Assembly: GCA_002409145.1 (NCBI GenBank)
Contig: DHUL01000026.1
Span: 20,267 to 35,757, forward strand
DNA: 15,491 nucleotides
Source: Bacteroidales bacterium UBA5235
Lineage (GTDB): Bacteria > Bacteroidota > Bacteroidia > Bacteroidales > VadinHA17
Direction: 5' to 3'
Part shown: one piece after another, positions 8,737 to 15,491 of the stretch
How the letters are laid out: each line of letters opens with the position of its first letter
Position numbering within the stretch: position 1 is the first letter of the stretch
Program-made: the position numbers and the translations under genes
Notes under the pieces: generated by a model
Told to the model about the DNA's origin: nothing
The model's database searches: none
Seen by the model: only the letters and a program-made list of their open reading frames with translations

Positions 8737-9210
8737 AGATAAAGCATTTTAAGAATTAACTGCATTTCATTCTGAGAACATAAACCGGTTGCCTTCATTA
8801 TATTCCACCGGAAATAATAACTAATTACTCTGTATCAACAGATAATCAAACTATCCCATACTAAGAGCCTACAATTTGTACCGGCGTGAGTTTGGCGTTG
8901 GAACCGGCTTTTGCATCAGGAAGAAGCTCGTTTCGCGGGATAGCTCCACACAAATGTAAAAAAATTATGGATAGAAATCTGACCGGCTTCATGTTGTCAG
9001 ATAAATTCTTCCAGATGTTTTCAATATGTCTCCGGGGTCCATACTGATGCACTTCGGTTGCGGATGATAACCAATCAGTGATTGTTTACCATGCACCTGA
9101 AAACGACAGGGAAAGCCTTCTGAAAACCCTTGCTGCCAGAACGGAAAGTTGCACAGGCGACACAGTTGAAAAGGCAAAATGCACTATTACTTCGTTGTAA
9201 TAAATTATAA
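8737..9210. other. Region upstream of the GH3 operon; no confident gene
   Basis: Must contain the start of the leftward esterase/GH3 transcript, but I found no convincing -33/-7 pair close to ATG 8736. A lone minus-strand -7 match, TACATTTG, lies at 8958-8951. A minus-strand frame from 8992 to 8861 encodes 43 residues beginning with a signal-peptide-like MKPVRFLSIIFLHLCGAI and ending without any domain. It could be the 5' stub of a lost secreted protein. At about 9054-9203 on the plus strand a stop-free frame reads ...ENDRESLLKTLAARTESCTG..., with no recognisable start or family. The region looks eroded rather than coding. Confidence 0.4.
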
Positions 9211-9465
9211 GAATGGACTGGAAAGCAAATGTGGTCGCCGGACGGAAAATATTTAGCATATACTTCTTCATCAGCAGGTAAATACAATAATTTAATACAG
9301 GACCTTAGTAAGCGGGAGAATCCCAGGCAGGTCCTCACCTGGCCGCGTCACGGTCAGGTTGGGGATTGGTCTCCGGATGGCCGGAAGTTCTACTTCTACG
9401 CTCCAAACTATAAAAGACATAATCCACCGCTATACCTAAATTACAGATTGGTTTCAGAAACTTGA
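9211..9465 (+). pseudogene. Fragment of a TolB-like β-propeller (PD40 repeat) protein
   Basis: The frame following an in-frame stop at 9208-9210 encodes two textbook PD40/WD40-like repeat motifs: MWSPDGKYLAYTSS with ...YNNLIQDL, then GDWSPDGRKFYFYAP. It stops at 9465. Propeller proteins of this family need six or more such blades and a signal peptide, whereas the best start here (ATG 9229) gives only 78 residues and no signal. Upstream frames do not continue the homology. I read this as the remnant of a larger secreted or periplasmic propeller protein, with both ends lost. A genuine small two-blade protein cannot be excluded. The motif itself is unmistakable; the pseudogene verdict is inference. 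Confidence 0.5.
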
Positions 9466-9525
9466 GGAGATAGATTAATTTAAAGAAGAGCCTGTATAAT
9501 TGTCCACAGCCGGGCGAACAGGTTT

Positions 9526-9575
9526 ATAGCCCGGGAATTCCCTGTCTTCACTCCTTCAGCGGATAACCCGGGAAT
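9526..9575 (+). repeat. Direct repeat ATA(G/A)CCCGGGAAT, possible operator
   Basis: ATAGCCCGGGAAT (9526-9538) recurs as ATAACCCGGGAAT (9563-9575): 12 of 13 positions match and the starts are 37 bp apart. The first copy is extended by the perfect palindrome GGGAATTCCC (9533-9542). Both copies lie 40-90 bp upstream of the -33 box of the signalling operon, where an activator could bind. The repeat is seen; regulator binding is inferred. Confidence 0.35.
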
Positions 9576-9614
9576 GGTTATACTTTTCACGGCGTTTGAA
9601 AGACTGAATAATCC

Positions 9615-9646
9615 TTTGCATTTCGTTTCATAATGTCTTAACTTTG
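9615..9646 (+). promoter_or_regulatory. Bacteroidota-type promoter of the phosphatase-kinase operon
   Basis: TTTG (9615-9618) and TAACTTTG (9639-9646) match the -33 and -7 (TAnnTTTG) consensus with a 20-nt spacer, inside the usual range. The predicted transcript starts near 9653, giving an unusually long leader of about 200 nt before ATG 9853. Confidence 0.5.
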
Positions 9647-9852
9647 ATTATGAACCATTTGATCACCTGATGTCAGGCATTGCCGAACTCTATATTTATG
9701 ACATCAATAACTCCTGCCACCAGAAGGACGGTGATGGCATCGGGCGGGCAGGTAATTATCCGGCACATAGGGCCTGGTTGATTTTTCAGAGATTGTCCGG
9801 GATACCGTTTTTTCTTTATACTCCATGAAAAGATTAGCTATGATCATCTGAG

Positions 9853-12800
9853 ATGAGAAAGAAAATACAACTTCTGATTGTAGCCGGGGCAATAATTATT
9901 GATTCCTTCTCTCAGGATACCGGAAGGATGTTTATCCGGAATTACTCGTCTCCGGAATACAGGGGAAGTCAGCAAAACTGGTCGTTATCCCAGGATTCCC
10001 GGGGCATAATGTACTTTAGTAATAATGACGGCATGCTGTCATATGACGGGGTTGAATGGCGGCTGAAAAGGCTGCCTATTGTAAGAACCCATGCAATTGA
10101 CAGTTCCGGACGTATCTATGTAGGGCTCGAAAACGATCTGGGTTATCTGCAGCCTGACAAAACCGGCAGCTTTGATTACCATTCGCTGAAGGAACAGATT
10201 CCCGAATCTCACCGCGACCTTGTTACAGCACTGTATGCCTACATCCTGGGAGACCAGGTCATTTTTTTGGCAGATGATAAGATATTTATACTTCAGGATG
10301 AAAAGATCAGGGTCCTTACCTCACCACAGGGATACCATATGATTTTCTCTGTCCGGGACAGGCTTTATGCCAGGGAGCGCGGGAAAGGATTATTGTACCT
10401 TTCCGGGGACAGCCTGCACTTCATCGAAGGCAGTGAACGATTCGCTGATGAGAGGGTCTACGTGATGTTGCCGTACCGGCAGGATGAAATATTAATAGGA
10501 AGCCGGACAAAGGGAGTTTTTGTTTATTCTCCGGAAGATGGCACTTTCATTAAGCCGGAGGGCTTTGAAGAGGTAGACAGTTTTCTGGGCGCGAATCCCA
10601 TTTATTGCGGGGCATTGCTTGACAGCAGTAACTTTGCCCTGGGAACCCTGACAGGAGGCATAATTGTCTTTAATGAAGGGGGAAACATAAAAGGCAGGTT
10701 TAACAAAAACACAGGGCTTCAGGACAACACAGTTTACTGGCTATATACTGACCGGAGCGGAGGGCTCTGGGCTGCCCTTGACAATGGCATCAGCATGATA
10801 CCTGTAAACCTGCCATTCCGCATCTATTCTGAACCGGAGGGACTTAACGGATCACCCATGTGCCTTGAATTCTATGAAAACAGGTGCTACGTCGGAACAA
10901 GCCAGTACTTACATATTCAGAATTCTAATGGAAAATTTATGCCGATCGAAGGTACTGAAGGCCAGAACTTCAGGCTGCTGGCAGTTGACGGAAACCTGTT
11001 GCTCGCATGTTACCAGGGTGTCTTCGATATAAAAAAAGATAAGGCGGTGACCATATCAGGAGATGTGACCGGGCTGAGTTTCTGCAGTCTGAAAAATCAC
11101 CCGGGCTTCCTGCTGGCGGGAACCGCAGATGAGGGTTTCTATCTGTTACATAAGGATGACAAATCCTGGAATCTGAAATACCATATCAGGGGTTTTGACA
11201 AATCCGTTTATGAAGCAGTGGAGGACAACGACGGAAATATCTGGATATCCACACTCCTCGATTTATATAAAGCCAGGATCAACGAAAAACTTGACAGCAT
11301 TACATACCTGAAGCGCTATACAAGCTCAGACGGGCTGCCTACCAATTACGCCATGCCCTATAAACTTAACTCGGGGGAGTTGGTATTCGGAACGGAAAAG
11401 GGAGTTTACCGCTATAATGAAACAAAAGATCTGTTTGAACCGGATCTGTTATTCCCGATGCTGACAGGGAAGATCTTTCCGTTCATACATTTTGACAGCG
11501 GAGAGATCTGGTTTGAGGAGCATATGGAGAACGGGAGCTATGAAAAAGGATTTCTCCGGGAGGAGGCTGGTCAGTATGTTCAATCCCGGACACCGTTCTA
11601 CAAATTCACTGATCTCAGGTGCTATGAAAGCCCGTTCACAATACGGCAGGGGCCCGGCAACTCAGTCTTTATATGCACGTCATCAGGACTTCTGAGATAC
11701 GATCCTTCGATCATTCCGGACAGTGACCAGCCATTCAGGACAATGATCAGAAATGTTTATTCCAGGGGAGAACTGATCTATGGTGGTGAGAATACAAAAG
11801 AAACAATTGAGATACCATTCAGGAACAATGACCTGGTGTTTGAATATGCTGCCTTATTCTATGAAGATCCTGAAAAGAATCTGTACAGCTACAGGCTTAT
11901 TGGTGCGGACACAACCTGGTCAGCGTGGGGAAAGGACCACAAAAAGGAATATACCAACCTCCGCGAAGGACGGTATACCTTTGAAGTCAGGTCGATGAAC
12001 CAATACAGGAAAGTCGGAGCAACTGACAGCTATCCCTTTCATATCCTGGTGCCGGTTTATCGTTCACCATGGGCTTATGCAGGTTACCTGGTTCTCGCTG
12101 CATTAATTATTTTCCTTATTGTAAAAGTAAACATCAGGCGGCTGCTGAAGCAGAAAGATCACCTGGAAAAGATAGTATCTGAACGTACAGCCCAGGTCAT
12201 GGAGCAGAAGAAGGAAATTCAGGTGAAGAATGAAGAGCTGGGGAAAGCGCTTGAAACAGTCAACCTGCAGAAAGCCCAGATAGAAGTAGCGCATACCAAT
12301 ATAAAGGAAAGCATAATCTATGCCCAGAAGATACAGCAGGCAGTCATGCCCTCAGCAGCGTTACTGTCTGAAGCCTTGCCGGAACATTTTGTTCTTTTCA
12401 GGCCATGTGATATGGTCAGCGGAGATTTCTACTGGGTAAAGAAGGTCAACCAGTATACCATTGTCGCAACTGCTGATTGCACAGGTCATGGAATACCTGG
12501 AGCGTTCATGAGTATGCTTGGTATAGGACTGCTGAACGAAATAGTGACAGATTCGGATGTAAATGAAGCTGGTGAAGTTCTGAACAGGCTCCGGATGGAG
12601 ATCAAGAAATCCCTGAAGCAGGAAGGAAGATCACTTGAACAGAAAGATGGAATGGATCTTGCCCTGTATGTCCTTGAAAAGGATAAAATGGAGCTCCAAT
12701 ACTCCGGGGCTTATAATCCGTTATATCTGATCAGGTCCGGTGAAAAGCCTGACAATGCCGGGACTCAGGATTACCGGACAGTTGAACGAAATGATCATAC

Positions 12801-13104
12801 CCTTCTTGAAATAAGAGCCAACTGGCAGCCAATCGGCATTTTTGACGAGGAACAACCCTTCACCACACATTTTGTAAAACTCACTAAAGATGACGTGATA
12901 TATACATTCTCTGATGGTTTCATCGACCAGAAGGGAGGCCCCGAAAACAAGAAATTCATGTCAAAGGCTTTCAAAGAATTGTTATTGGACATTCATTGCC
13001 TCCCGATGCCGGAGCAGCAGCGGGTACTGGACCGGACAATAGAAAAATGGAAAGGCGGAAATGAGCAGACTGATGATATTCTGGTTATTGGAGTAAGAAT
13101 TTAA
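9853..13104 (+). CDS. Propeller-sensor SpoIIE/PP2C serine phosphatase (SiaA-like role)
   Basis: A 1083-aa transmembrane sensor phosphatase. The signal peptide is 1-20 (cleavage after SFS). Repeated 'two-component regulator propeller' blades fill about 25-635 (for example DSRGIMYFSNNDGMLSYDG, DRSGGLWAALDNGIS, DNDGNIWISTL, SGELVFGTEKGVYRY). A Y_Y_Y domain covers about 660-732 (YSYRLIGADTTWSAWG...NLREGRYTFEVRS), then one transmembrane helix 739-758 and a coiled coil about 760-815. The cytoplasmic end (about 820-1083) is a SpoIIE phosphatase, with metal-binding aspartates in VSGDFYW (Asp858), TADCTGHGIPGAFMS (Asp875), FSDGFID (Asp1021) and QTDDI (Asp1074/1075). No histidine-kinase or receiver domain is present, unlike hybrid regulators that share this sensor. 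With SiaB- and SiaC-like proteins next, it should dephosphorylate the SiaC-like protein when a periplasmic ligand is sensed. The ATG is fixed by an in-frame TGA at 9841. Confidence 0.9.
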   Translation: MRKKIQLLIVAGAIIIDSFSQDTGRMFIRNYSSPEYRGSQQNWSLSQDSRGIMYFSNNDGMLSYDGVEWRLKRLPIVRTHAIDSSGRIYVGLENDLGYLQPDKTGSFDYHSLKEQIPESHRDLVTALYAYILGDQVIFLADDKIFILQDEKIRVLTSPQGYHMIFSVRDRLYARERGKGLLYLSGDSLHFIEGSERFADERVYVMLPYRQDEILIGSRTKGVFVYSPEDGTFIKPEGFEEVDSFLGANPIYCGALLDSSNFALGTLTGGIIVFNEGGNIKGRFNKNTGLQDNTVYWLYTDRSGGLWAALDNGISMIPVNLPFRIYSEPEGLNGSPMCLEFYENRCYVGTSQYLHIQNSNGKFMPIEGTEGQNFRLLAVDGNLLLACYQGVFDIKKDKAVTISGDVTGLSFCSLKNHPGFLLAGTADEGFYLLHKDDKSWNLKYHIRGFDKSVYEAVEDNDGNIWISTLLDLYKARINEKLDSITYLKRYTSSDGLPTNYAMPYKLNSGELVFGTEKGVYRYNETKDLFEPDLLFPMLTGKIFPFIHFDSGEIWFEEHMENGSYEKGFLREEAGQYVQSRTPFYKFTDLRCYESPFTIRQGPGNSVFICTSSGLLRYDPSIIPDSDQPFRTMIRNVYSRGELIYGGENTKETIEIPFRNNDLVFEYAALFYEDPEKNLYSYRLIGADTTWSAWGKDHKKEYTNLREGRYTFEVRSMNQYRKVGATDSYPFHILVPVYRSPWAYAGYLVLAALIIFLIVKVNIRRLLKQKDHLEKIVSERTAQVMEQKKEIQVKNEELGKALETVNLQKAQIEVAHTNIKESIIYAQKIQQAVMPSAALLSEALPEHFVLFRPCDMVSGDFYWVKKVNQYTIVATADCTGHGIPGAFMSMLGIGLLNEIVTDSDVNEAGEVLNRLRMEIKKSLKQEGRSLEQKDGMDLALYVLEKDKMELQYSGAYNPLYLIRSGEKPDNAGTQDYRTVERNDHTLLEIRANWQPIGIFDEEQPFTTHFVKLTKDDVIYTFSDGFIDQKGGPENKKFMSKAFKELLLDIHCLPMPEQQRVLDRTIEKWKGGNEQTDDILVIGVRI

Positions 13105-13172
13105 AGTTAAACCTCGGTGATGACCACCGCAAGGCATATCTTTGTTAAACAAACATCCTGATTCGTTGCAGA
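13105..13172 (+). promoter_or_regulatory. Gap with a hairpin and a lone -7 box before the kinase gene
   Basis: CGGTG-ATGAC-CACCG (13115-13129) makes a 5-bp stem without a U-tract. TATCTTTG (13137-13144) fits the -7 consensus TAnnTTTG but has no TTTG at the right distance upstream. It would give a leader of about 22 nt. This may be an internal promoter that lets the kinase and its target be made apart from the phosphatase. Co-transcription by read-through is equally compatible. Confidence 0.3.
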
Positions 13173-13688
13173 GTGCGTGAAATACCGGAAACCATAAAAA
13201 TTCTAGATTATACCGGTCCTGTTGATTACAGGGTTATTGACAGGCTGGCCGTTGAACTCCGGGAGAAAGCAGCCGGGGAAAACCTGAATATGCTGATTTC
13301 GAAAAGAATCTATGCTGTCGTGGTTGAATGTCTCGAAAATATTATAAGATATGCTGATGCAGAACCCGTACCAAACAACAGGCACCTCCCCTATCTTACC
13401 GTATTAAGGGTTCCCGGAAGGATAACGGTCCGGACCGGCAATCTCGTAACCGAACAGAAAGCAAGTGACATCAGGAAAAGGCTGGACCTGCTCAACAGCC
13501 TCAGTTACCGTGCCCTGAATGACCTGTTTGAACAGGAGATAAGCAGGGAGACGAATCCAGGGGAAACGGGAGCCAGGCTTGGTTTTATTATGATGAAGAT
13601 GAAGTCGGGAAATAAAATCAGTTATGACATTGACATTGTTGAAAATGGCAGAATTTATTTTAAATTGGAAATTTCAATAAATGAATAG
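13173..13688 (+). CDS. siaB-like: SiaB-family protein kinase (DUF6272, GHKL-like)
   Basis: A 171-aa cytoplasmic protein resembling SiaB, the kinase that phosphorylates the anti-anti-sigma-like SiaC in Pseudomonas aeruginosa. Visible GHKL features are an N-box-like helix VVECLENIIRYAD (50-62, with Glu52 and Asn56) and a glycine-rich lid/G-box GETGARLGFIMM (130-141). The C-terminal β-strand IYFKLEISI is typical of the family. There is no membrane segment or signal. A GTG start at 13173 is needed: the next in-frame ATG (residue 40) would cut off the N-terminal β-α part and leave too little before the N-box. It lies between the phosphatase (68 bp upstream) and the SiaC-like gene (3 bp downstream), the same order of functions as siaA-siaB-siaC. 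Family assignment rests on motif pattern and gene order, since overall sequence divergence within the family is high. Confidence 0.8.
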   Translation: MREIPETIKILDYTGPVDYRVIDRLAVELREKAAGENLNMLISKRIYAVVVECLENIIRYADAEPVPNNRHLPYLTVLRVPGRITVRTGNLVTEQKASDIRKRLDLLNSLSYRALNDLFEQEISRETNPGETGARLGFIMMKMKSGNKISYDIDIVENGRIYFKLEISINE

Positions 13689-13691
13689 ATC

Positions 13692-14093
13692 ATGAGGAAA
13701 GTAATTATAGAGCGGACTGCATACTCACCCGGAGTAATTCTCGATCCGGAGAATAATCAGTATGAAATTTCCGGTGAATCAAGGCCTCCCAACGCCCTTG
13801 CCTTCTATGAAGAGATCCTCTCCTGGGCAGATGAATTTTCAGACTGGCTTACAGGGTCACCTCAGGTCAGCAATGCGGTTCAGATAAATCTTGACTTTGA
13901 TTATTTCAATTCTTCATCAGCAAAATATCTGCTTGATTTCTGCAAAAAAATGACCAGGTTGCAGATGAAGGTTAATAACATTACAATCAGGTGGTATTAT
14001 GATGCTGAAGATACAGATATGCTTGAAGTAGGGCAGGAAATGTCAAAACTGGCCAGGATCCCCTTTGAATTTAAACAGAGAGCCACTTCATGA
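13692..14093 (+). CDS. siaC-like: SiaC-family regulatory phosphoprotein (DUF1987)
   Basis: A 133-aa cytoplasmic protein of the DUF1987/SiaC family, which adopts an anti-anti-sigma (STAS)-like fold and is switched by serine/threonine phosphorylation. Family signatures in order are RTAYSPGVILDPENNQYEISGESRPPNALAFYEEI (8-42), LDFDYFNSSSAKYLLDF (67-83) and WYYDAEDTDMLEVGQEM (101-117), ending with IPFEF. The phosphoacceptor region is FNSSSAK. In P. aeruginosa SiaC I recall the phosphorylated residue as a Thr in this loop; here the run is Ser74-Ser76. It starts 3 bp after the kinase stop, implying translational coupling and roughly equal dosage. In Pseudomonas, unphosphorylated SiaC activates the diguanylate cyclase SiaD. 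No GGDEF protein is encoded in this window, so the target here is unknown. Confidence 0.87.
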   Translation: MRKVIIERTAYSPGVILDPENNQYEISGESRPPNALAFYEEILSWADEFSDWLTGSPQVSNAVQINLDFDYFNSSSAKYLLDFCKKMTRLQMKVNNITIRWYYDAEDTDMLEVGQEMSKLARIPFEFKQRATS

Positions 14094-14222
14094 AGACATT
14101 TTCTGATTGCTTTTAAGAAATCTCCGGATTGTGTTCATTTTCAAAATAAAAAGGTCAGCATAATACAAATTCACGAACCATTCTATTTTGACGTGCCACA
14201 TGCGGTTCCTTACCTGTCAGGT

Positions 14223-15299
14223 TCACCTGAGTTTTACGCTGATTATAACAGGATTATGATCTGAGCTAGTAAAATCCAGTTGTATGCATTTTGCAGAGAC
14301 GGATTCAATGTTAGGCGAAATAAGAAAGATGTCACAAGTACTGGTAGGTGTGGCTGAAGGGTCATATTCTGCCATCAGGGTTCTGACTGATGGCGTTGAA
14401 GGATCATAAATCCATTCCCATTCCCCGGGCATGTAATCTGATTCTATGCCTGTGAGGTTAAAATTTCCAATTCTGCCTGTGAAAGCCTTATTCGCTGGAA
14501 AAGAAGGTTTAAAATCCGGTGGGTATTGATTCCAGTCACCACCTACTATTACATAGTTTCCTGAATTATATTCTTTCAAAACAAAATCCTTAATGCTTTC
14601 CATCTGAGCGGTCCTTATATTTCCACCCTCATCAAAGGCTTCGTTATGGGTGTTGATCAATACCAGTTCTTTACCATTTTCAATGCTATACCTGCTGACC
14701 ATAAAACATCTGTCGAGATAGAAGAGCTGAGTCGGGAAACCGAAATCTCCCGGAAGGGAATATCTTGTTGAAGTTACCGGAGTGTATTTTGAAAAAGTGG
14801 CTATTCCGGAGACAACTTTTCCCATAGGCCTGGTGGGAGGAGCAGGAACGAAAAAAACATCATAATTTTTCGCAAAGATGGAATTATAGCCGGGTATTTT
14901 TTCTGACAGTTCCTGAAATTGATCGATCCGGTAACTTCTTTTGCTGTCACGGTCAATTTCCTGCAGCAGGATAAAGTCGACTGTATCGTTTTTTTCTAAG
15001 AAATCGATAATGCCGGAAATATTTTCAAGGCATTTATCCCTGGGTGTAATAACTTTTGTCCCGCCATCCTTGAAAAAATCCATATCCTTATCCAGTCCGG
15101 CATAACCTATGTTCCAGGTTAAAAGACTCAAAATCAGTGAATCCTTCAGTACCGCAGGATTATCCGGCCGGGCTATCAGCTCCTGCTGATCTGGTTTATA
15201 GTCTGAGGCCATGGCATAAAGGATTAGTCCGATCAAGCCAACTAACAGGAATGCTATTACAATCAGAAAGAGTAAAAGAATACTTTTCAATTTTTTCAT
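14223..15299 (-). CDS. Membrane-anchored endonuclease/exonuclease/phosphatase (EEP) family hydrolase
   Basis: A 358-aa protein with an uncleaved N-terminal membrane anchor (6-28, after MKKLK) and a metal-dependent hydrolase domain (about 57-357) that should face the periplasm. The EEP catalytic motifs are complete: TWNIGY (Asn63), LLQEID (Glu114), NTHNEAF (His218), GGDWNQYP (Asp255, Asn257), TCDIFLIS (Asp323) and SSDHNPV (Asp347, His348). The family covers nucleases, sphingomyelinases and inositol-phosphate phosphatases that attack phosphate esters. The anchored, extracytoplasmic form argues for a phosphodiester or lipid-phosphate substrate rather than genomic DNA repair, but the sequence does not settle which. 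It is transcribed alone and converges with the signalling operon, so no shared function is implied. Confidence 0.85.
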   Translation of the reverse strand: MKKLKSILLLFLIVIAFLLVGLIGLILYAMASDYKPDQQELIARPDNPAVLKDSLILSLLTWNIGYAGLDKDMDFFKDGGTKVITPRDKCLENISGIIDFLEKNDTVDFILLQEIDRDSKRSYRIDQFQELSEKIPGYNSIFAKNYDVFFVPAPPTRPMGKVVSGIATFSKYTPVTSTRYSLPGDFGFPTQLFYLDRCFMVSRYSIENGKELVLINTHNEAFDEGGNIRTAQMESIKDFVLKEYNSGNYVIVGGDWNQYPPDFKPSFPANKAFTGRIGNFNLTGIESDYMPGEWEWIYDPSTPSVRTLMAEYDPSATPTSTCDIFLISPNIESVSAKCIQLDFTSSDHNPVIISVKLR

Positions 15300-15321
15300 T
15301 GGTTGCCACTTGTTATATTTT

Positions 15322-15353
15322 CAAATTTAAAACAACATAGAGACGATATCAAT
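15322..15353 (-). promoter_or_regulatory. Candidate promoter of the EEP-family gene
   Basis: Minus-strand TAAATTTG (15329-15322) fits TAnnTTTG. A TTG (15353-15351) lies 21 nt upstream as a partial -33 box. The start point would fall about 16 nt before ATG 15299. Confidence 0.35.
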
Positions 15354-15468
15354 TTTCTTCAGCACACAACAGATAATTTTTCCCGGGGAGCATTACCATT
15401 GACCTTGGAACCCATCCTGCAAGCCTTTAAATTGAGACCGGGGTCTAATAAATGATCATTATACTATC
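15354..15468. other. Non-coding stretch at the right end
   Basis: Holds AGACC-GG-GGTCT (15435-15446) and the 10-bp palindrome AATGATCATT (15451-15460), but no gene and no U-tract terminator. These may belong to the flank of the possible insertion sequence that begins next. Confidence 0.3.
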
Positions 15469-15491
15469 AGTAGTGTCCGATTAAAAAAATA
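15469..15491. mobile_element. Possible terminal inverted repeat of an insertion sequence, cut by the window edge
   Basis: AGTAGTGTCCGATTAAAA (15469-15486) resembles, from memory, the AGTAGTGTCCGGTTAA-type ends of IS4-like elements that are frequent in Bacteroidota and other environmental bacteria. Transposase coding sequence would lie to the right, outside the window. The call rests on this short end alone. Confidence 0.3.

Larger units (their letters stand above)
9466..9852. other. Upstream region of the signalling operon
   Basis: Non-coding. It contains the 13-bp direct repeat (9526-9575), a good Bacteroidota promoter (9615-9646) and then a leader of about 200 nt. In the leader, CCTGCC (9713-9718) can pair with GGCAGG (9747-9752) across a G/C-rich loop, and CCTGATGTCAGG near 9666-9677 is a small palindrome. 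No short gene in it looks real. Confidence 0.5.

Noticed and set aside
9075..9338. Minus-strand 87-aa frame opposite the PD40 fragment
   Set aside because: The plus strand has the real PD40 motifs. The minus translation is Cys/Phe-rich with no domain.
9853..13104. Reading the large sensor as a hybrid two-component system histidine kinase
   Set aside because: Propeller and Y_Y_Y domains fit, but the output has PP2C motifs (SGDFYW, DCTGHG, SDGF, TDD) and no H-box, receiver or AraC domain.
14094..14222. Looked for terminators between the convergent SiaC-like and EEP genes
   Set aside because: Only short palindromes such as ACCTG-T-CAGGT near 14213-14223, with a one-base loop and no U-tract, so no terminator is called.

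Overview
The window comes from a member of the Bacteroidota. Three things point there: a surface lipoprotein with 'RGVCWSTSPDPT'-type fibronectin III-like repeats, a two-component-regulator propeller protein, and promoter motifs of the TTTG / TAnnTTTG kind. A Bacteroidales/Marinilabiliales-like relative is likely, but the genus cannot be named from sequence alone. I see no rRNA, tRNA, CRISPR array, phage genes, SusC/SusD pair or complete transposon.

Layout. (1) 9-518, minus: a half-size YeeE/YedE sulfur-compound transporter with a good Bacteroidota-type promoter. (2) 519-951: non-coding, with a perfect 9-bp hairpin. (3) 952-2052, plus: a Cys-rich, probably surface-exposed lipoprotein with three fibronectin III-like repeats. 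(4) 8736-2132, minus: a tight three-gene carbohydrate operon, in transcription order a 1270-aa multidomain GH3 glycosidase, a CE1-type esterase (gap 27 bp) and a type-B carboxylesterase lipoprotein (gap 11 bp). Together they look suited to de-esterifying and trimming a decorated hemicellulose such as xylan, outside the cytoplasm. (5) 8737-9852: about 1.1 kb without a confident intact gene. It holds a relic of a TolB-like (PD40) propeller protein and the upstream region of the next operon, including a TTTG-N20-TAACTTTG promoter and a direct repeat. (6) 9853-14093, plus: a three-gene signalling operon. It encodes a membrane sensor (periplasmic propeller, Y_Y_Y domain, one transmembrane helix, coiled coil, cytoplasmic SpoIIE/PP2C phosphatase), a SiaB-family GHKL-like kinase and a SiaC-family (DUF1987) phosphoprotein. 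(7) 15299-14223, minus: a membrane-anchored endonuclease/exonuclease/phosphatase-family protein. (8) The last 20-odd bases resemble the terminal inverted repeat of an insertion sequence that would lie beyond the window.

The most interesting part is the signalling operon. It has the phosphatase-kinase-target logic of Pseudomonas SiaA-SiaB-SiaC. The input module is instead the propeller/Y_Y_Y sensor known from hybrid two-component regulators of polysaccharide use, and there is no SiaD diguanylate cyclase next to it. A sensible model is that a periplasmic ligand, perhaps a glycan fragment, switches the phosphatase, which sets the phosphorylation state of the SiaC-like protein. Its output partner is not in this window.
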